DNA of 6,689 nt from Bacilli bacterium (GTDB taxonomy: Bacteria; Bacillota_I; Bacilli_A; RF39; UBA660). A program made the translations under genes and the position numbers. The DNA lies in the NCBI GenBank assembly GCA_900769635.1, contig CAAGHJ010000043.1:1-6689 (forward strand). The letters are read 5' to 3'. Positions 5,593 to 6,689 of this stretch are shown one piece after another; position 1 is the first letter of the stretch; every line of letters begins with the position of its first letter. The notes below the pieces were generated by a model. It saw nothing but the letters and a program-made list of their open reading frames with translations, was not told where the DNA came from and made no database searches.

Positions 5593-6510
5593 TTATTTTG
5601 TGAATAGTTCTTTTATATTTTTGTTGGGAACCATCATTTGCATTTCGTTATATATTTTTATATCGAATGTTAGTTTATCGTCTTTTAGTTCTTCACCATC
5701 GATACACCAGTTTTTACGGGGTTTGTTGTTTAATTTTATTTTGATGTTATTGGTTTTATAGGTGTATATTCCTGGTACTTTGGTGGCATCGTGCATTGTT
5801 AGGAAATAGAAGCTTTTGATGATGTCTTTTTTCTTATTTATATTACATAGTAGTACTTCGAATCTGTCATCATCTAGTTTTACATCTTTATAGAATTTAT
5901 TGATACCAGCAATGCGATTGGCAGAGGATATTATCATAAATGAGAATAGTCCGTGGTATTTTTCGCCGTTTATTTCATAGGTTACTTCGTTTAGGCTTGT
6001 TTTTTGGAAAAGGGATTTGGCTCCTTCTTTTATATAGGCGAAATAGCCGAGTTTCTTTTTTAGTTCGCGAGGGGTTTCATAGGGTACTTCGGCGAACTTG
6101 CCTAGGCAAGCTACATATATGAATGGTTTGTTGTTTATTAAACAGATATCTACTTTTTTTATGGTGCCGGAGAGGGTTATTTTTAGGTTTTCTATTATAT
6201 TTTTGCCATATCCAAACATTTTTCCGATATCGTTGGTGGTTCCGACGGGCATGTGAGCAAGTATTAGTTTATCTTGGCGAGCATAGTTGCCGGTTACGGA
6301 TTCGTTGAATGTACCGTCGCCACCGATAGAAATTACTAAGTCTTTATGAGGCAGATTTTTGATTATTTCAATGGTGTGACCTTTGTATTCGGTGTGAATT
6401 ATTTCTGTTTCATAGCCGTGATCTTCTAGTATTTTTTTGAATTTGGGCAAAAATTCGTATTTTAGTTTTTTTCCGCTAAGAGGATTATATATTACTGTAC
6501 ACGTTTTCAT
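5593..6510 (-). CDS. Diacylglycerol kinase-family lipid kinase (DagK/YegS/BmrU type)
   Basis: These soluble or membrane-associated kinases phosphorylate diacylglycerol or a related lipid with ATP; in Gram-positives DgkB returns diacylglycerol from lipoteichoic acid synthesis to phosphatidic acid. The 305-aa protein shows the diagnostic order: IYNPLSGK (residues 7-14), ISIGGDGTFNE (60-70) with the GGDGT nucleotide loop, PVGTTNDIGK (88-97), and the C-terminal DGE (271-273) with the Mg2+/catalytic acidic residues. The fold is the NAD kinase/diacylglycerol kinase superfamily, and the PxGTxND motif favours lipid over NAD kinase. The start at 6510 has AAAGGAG at 7 nt and a likely extended -10 just upstream. 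It is first in an operon with the dCMP deaminase gene. The exact lipid (diacylglycerol, sphingoid base or other) cannot be read from sequence, so I give no symbol. Confidence 0.93.
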   Translation of the reverse strand: MKTCTVIYNPLSGKKLKYEFLPKFKKILEDHGYETEIIHTEYKGHTIEIIKNLPHKDLVISIGGDGTFNESVTGNYARQDKLILAHMPVGTTNDIGKMFGYGKNIIENLKITLSGTIKKVDICLINNKPFIYVACLGKFAEVPYETPRELKKKLGYFAYIKEGAKSLFQKTSLNEVTYEINGEKYHGLFSFMIISSANRIAGINKFYKDVKLDDDRFEVLLCNINKKKDIIKSFYFLTMHDATKVPGIYTYKTNNIKIKLNNKPRKNWCIDGEELKDDKLTFDIKIYNEMQMMVPNKNIKELFTK

Positions 6511-6531
6511 ATTATTGCTCCTTTTATGTAT

Positions 6532-6540
6532 ATTTTATCA
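6532..6540 (-). promoter_or_regulatory. Probable extended -10 promoter of the lipid kinase-deaminase unit
   Basis: The minus strand reads TGATAAAAT, an extended -10 with one mismatch to TATAAT, 21 nt before the ATG at 6510. The region 16-18 nt further upstream is a T-run without a recognisable -35, so this is a moderate call. Confidence 0.5.
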
Positions 6541-6585
6541 TATTTTGTTAAAAAAAGATAGACCTTTTTGGTGAAGTTGTAAGAT

Positions 6586-6618
6586 AAAAGTAGACACAAA
6601 AAAGATGTGTTTACTTTT
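6586..6618. repeat. 13-bp inverted repeat with one mismatch, 7-nt loop, in the divergent intergenic region
   Basis: AAAAGTAGACACA (6586-6598) and TGTGTTTACTTTT (6606-6618) are reverse complements at 12 of 13 positions. The right arm ends 7 nt before the TATAAT of the plus-strand gene, so it covers the -35 region. On the plus strand the right arm continues TCTTT, which is terminator-like, but no plus-strand gene ends before it. It could be an operator, an insertion-sequence end, or a terminator that blocks read-through into a transposase gene. Confidence 0.65.
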
Positions 6619-6625
6619 TCTTTGG

Positions 6626-6643
6626 TATAATTTAGTAAAGGAG
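6626..6643 (+). promoter_or_regulatory. -10 box and ribosome binding site of the plus-strand gene at the right edge
   Basis: A perfect TATAAT at 6626-6631 has no clear -35 at 17 nt, because that position falls in the loop and right arm of the palindrome. AAAGGAG at 6637-6643 lies 8 nt before the ATG at 6652. The -10 is so close to the ribosome site that the leader would be very short (under about 20 nt). Confidence 0.55.
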
Positions 6644-6651
6644 ATGAAAAT

Positions 6652-6689
6652 ATGCAAGGAAGACCAAAAGGTGGTAAAAACAAATATTA
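6652..6689 (+). CDS. N-terminus of a plus-strand gene, basic DNA-binding-like start, possibly transposase OrfA
   Basis: Only 12 codons are visible before the window ends: MQGRPKGGKNKY. The GRPKG core is that of an AT-hook, and short RPKGG-K-N leaders of this kind occur at the start of helix-turn-helix OrfA proteins of IS3-type insertion sequences. That resemblance is from memory and rests on very few residues. A well-spaced AAAGGAG and a perfect -10 support a real gene start. An overlapping ATG at 6644 is in another frame and too close to the ribosome site. The preceding inverted repeat would fit an insertion-sequence left end, but a regulator gene is also possible. Confidence 0.5.
   Translation, partial: MQGRPKGGKNKY

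Noticed and set aside
5940..6308. Plus-strand open frames opposite the lipid kinase gene
   Set aside because: Arg/Leu-rich antisense products without motifs, opposite the conserved GGDGT and GTTND coding region.
6644..6689. Alternative start ATG at 6644 in another frame
   Set aside because: It begins one base after the AAAGGAG ribosome site, too close for initiation; the ATG at 6652 has the right spacing.
1..6689. Reassigned TGA (Trp) genetic code
   Set aside because: All six complete genes end in TAA or TAG, but their Trp codons are TGG and no gene needs a TGA read through, so there is no positive evidence for reassignment.
1..6689. tRNA, rRNA or riboswitch
   Set aside because: No cloverleaf, T-loop GGTTCGA-type motif, rRNA segment or conserved riboswitch core was seen in any intergenic stretch; all gaps are under 200 bp and explained by promoters, terminators and repeats.

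Overview
The window is AT-rich bacterial DNA with Bacillota-type signals: AGGAG-class ribosome binding sites, TATAAT-type -10 boxes (several with an extended TGn), and short AT-rich terminators with T-tracts. Gene content (acetate kinase, NrnA-type DHH phosphoesterase, TGS-containing uridine kinase-like protein, dCMP deaminase, diacylglycerol-kinase-family lipid kinase, IS605-type TnpB) fits a small-genome low-GC Firmicute, possibly a Mollicutes-related gut Bacilli lineage. That placement is inference. Tryptophan is encoded by TGG. All six visible stop codons are TAA or TAG, so nothing here shows a reassigned TGA, although TGA is not used as a stop.

Layout, left to right. Positions 1-335 hold the first 111 codons of an IS200/IS605-type tnpB on the minus strand, cut by the window edge, with its own promoter at 359-387. 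Positions 391-515 form a short repeat-rich patch that looks like transposon-end material. Positions 540-2673 carry a minus-strand pair, ackA followed by an overlapping nrnA, with a strong sigma70-type promoter before ackA and a hairpin terminator at the nrnA stop codon. Positions 2806-3339 hold the only complete plus-strand gene, a predicted secreted, C-terminally membrane-anchored protein of unknown function. It ends against a convergent 549-aa nucleoside kinase-like gene (3366-5015), and the two share a bidirectional terminator. Positions 5082-6510 carry a second minus-strand pair, a lipid kinase gene followed by a dCMP deaminase gene 10 nt downstream. The last 180 bases hold a 13-bp inverted repeat and the promoter, ribosome binding site and first 12 codons of a plus-strand gene with a basic, AT-hook-like N-terminus, possibly a transposase OrfA.

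Functionally this is mostly housekeeping metabolism. AckA makes ATP from acetyl phosphate. NrnA degrades nanoRNAs and/or 3'-phosphoadenosine 5'-phosphate. The dCMP deaminase supplies dUMP for dTTP synthesis. The TGS-kinase probably phosphorylates a nucleoside. The lipid kinase belongs to membrane lipid turnover. The core is flanked on the left, and perhaps on the right, by mobile-element genes. I see no convincing undescribed system. The less ordinary items are the unknown anchored protein, the repeat patch at 391-515, the palindrome at 6586-6618, the habit of placing stop codons inside terminator stems, and a change in strand composition near position 2,750.
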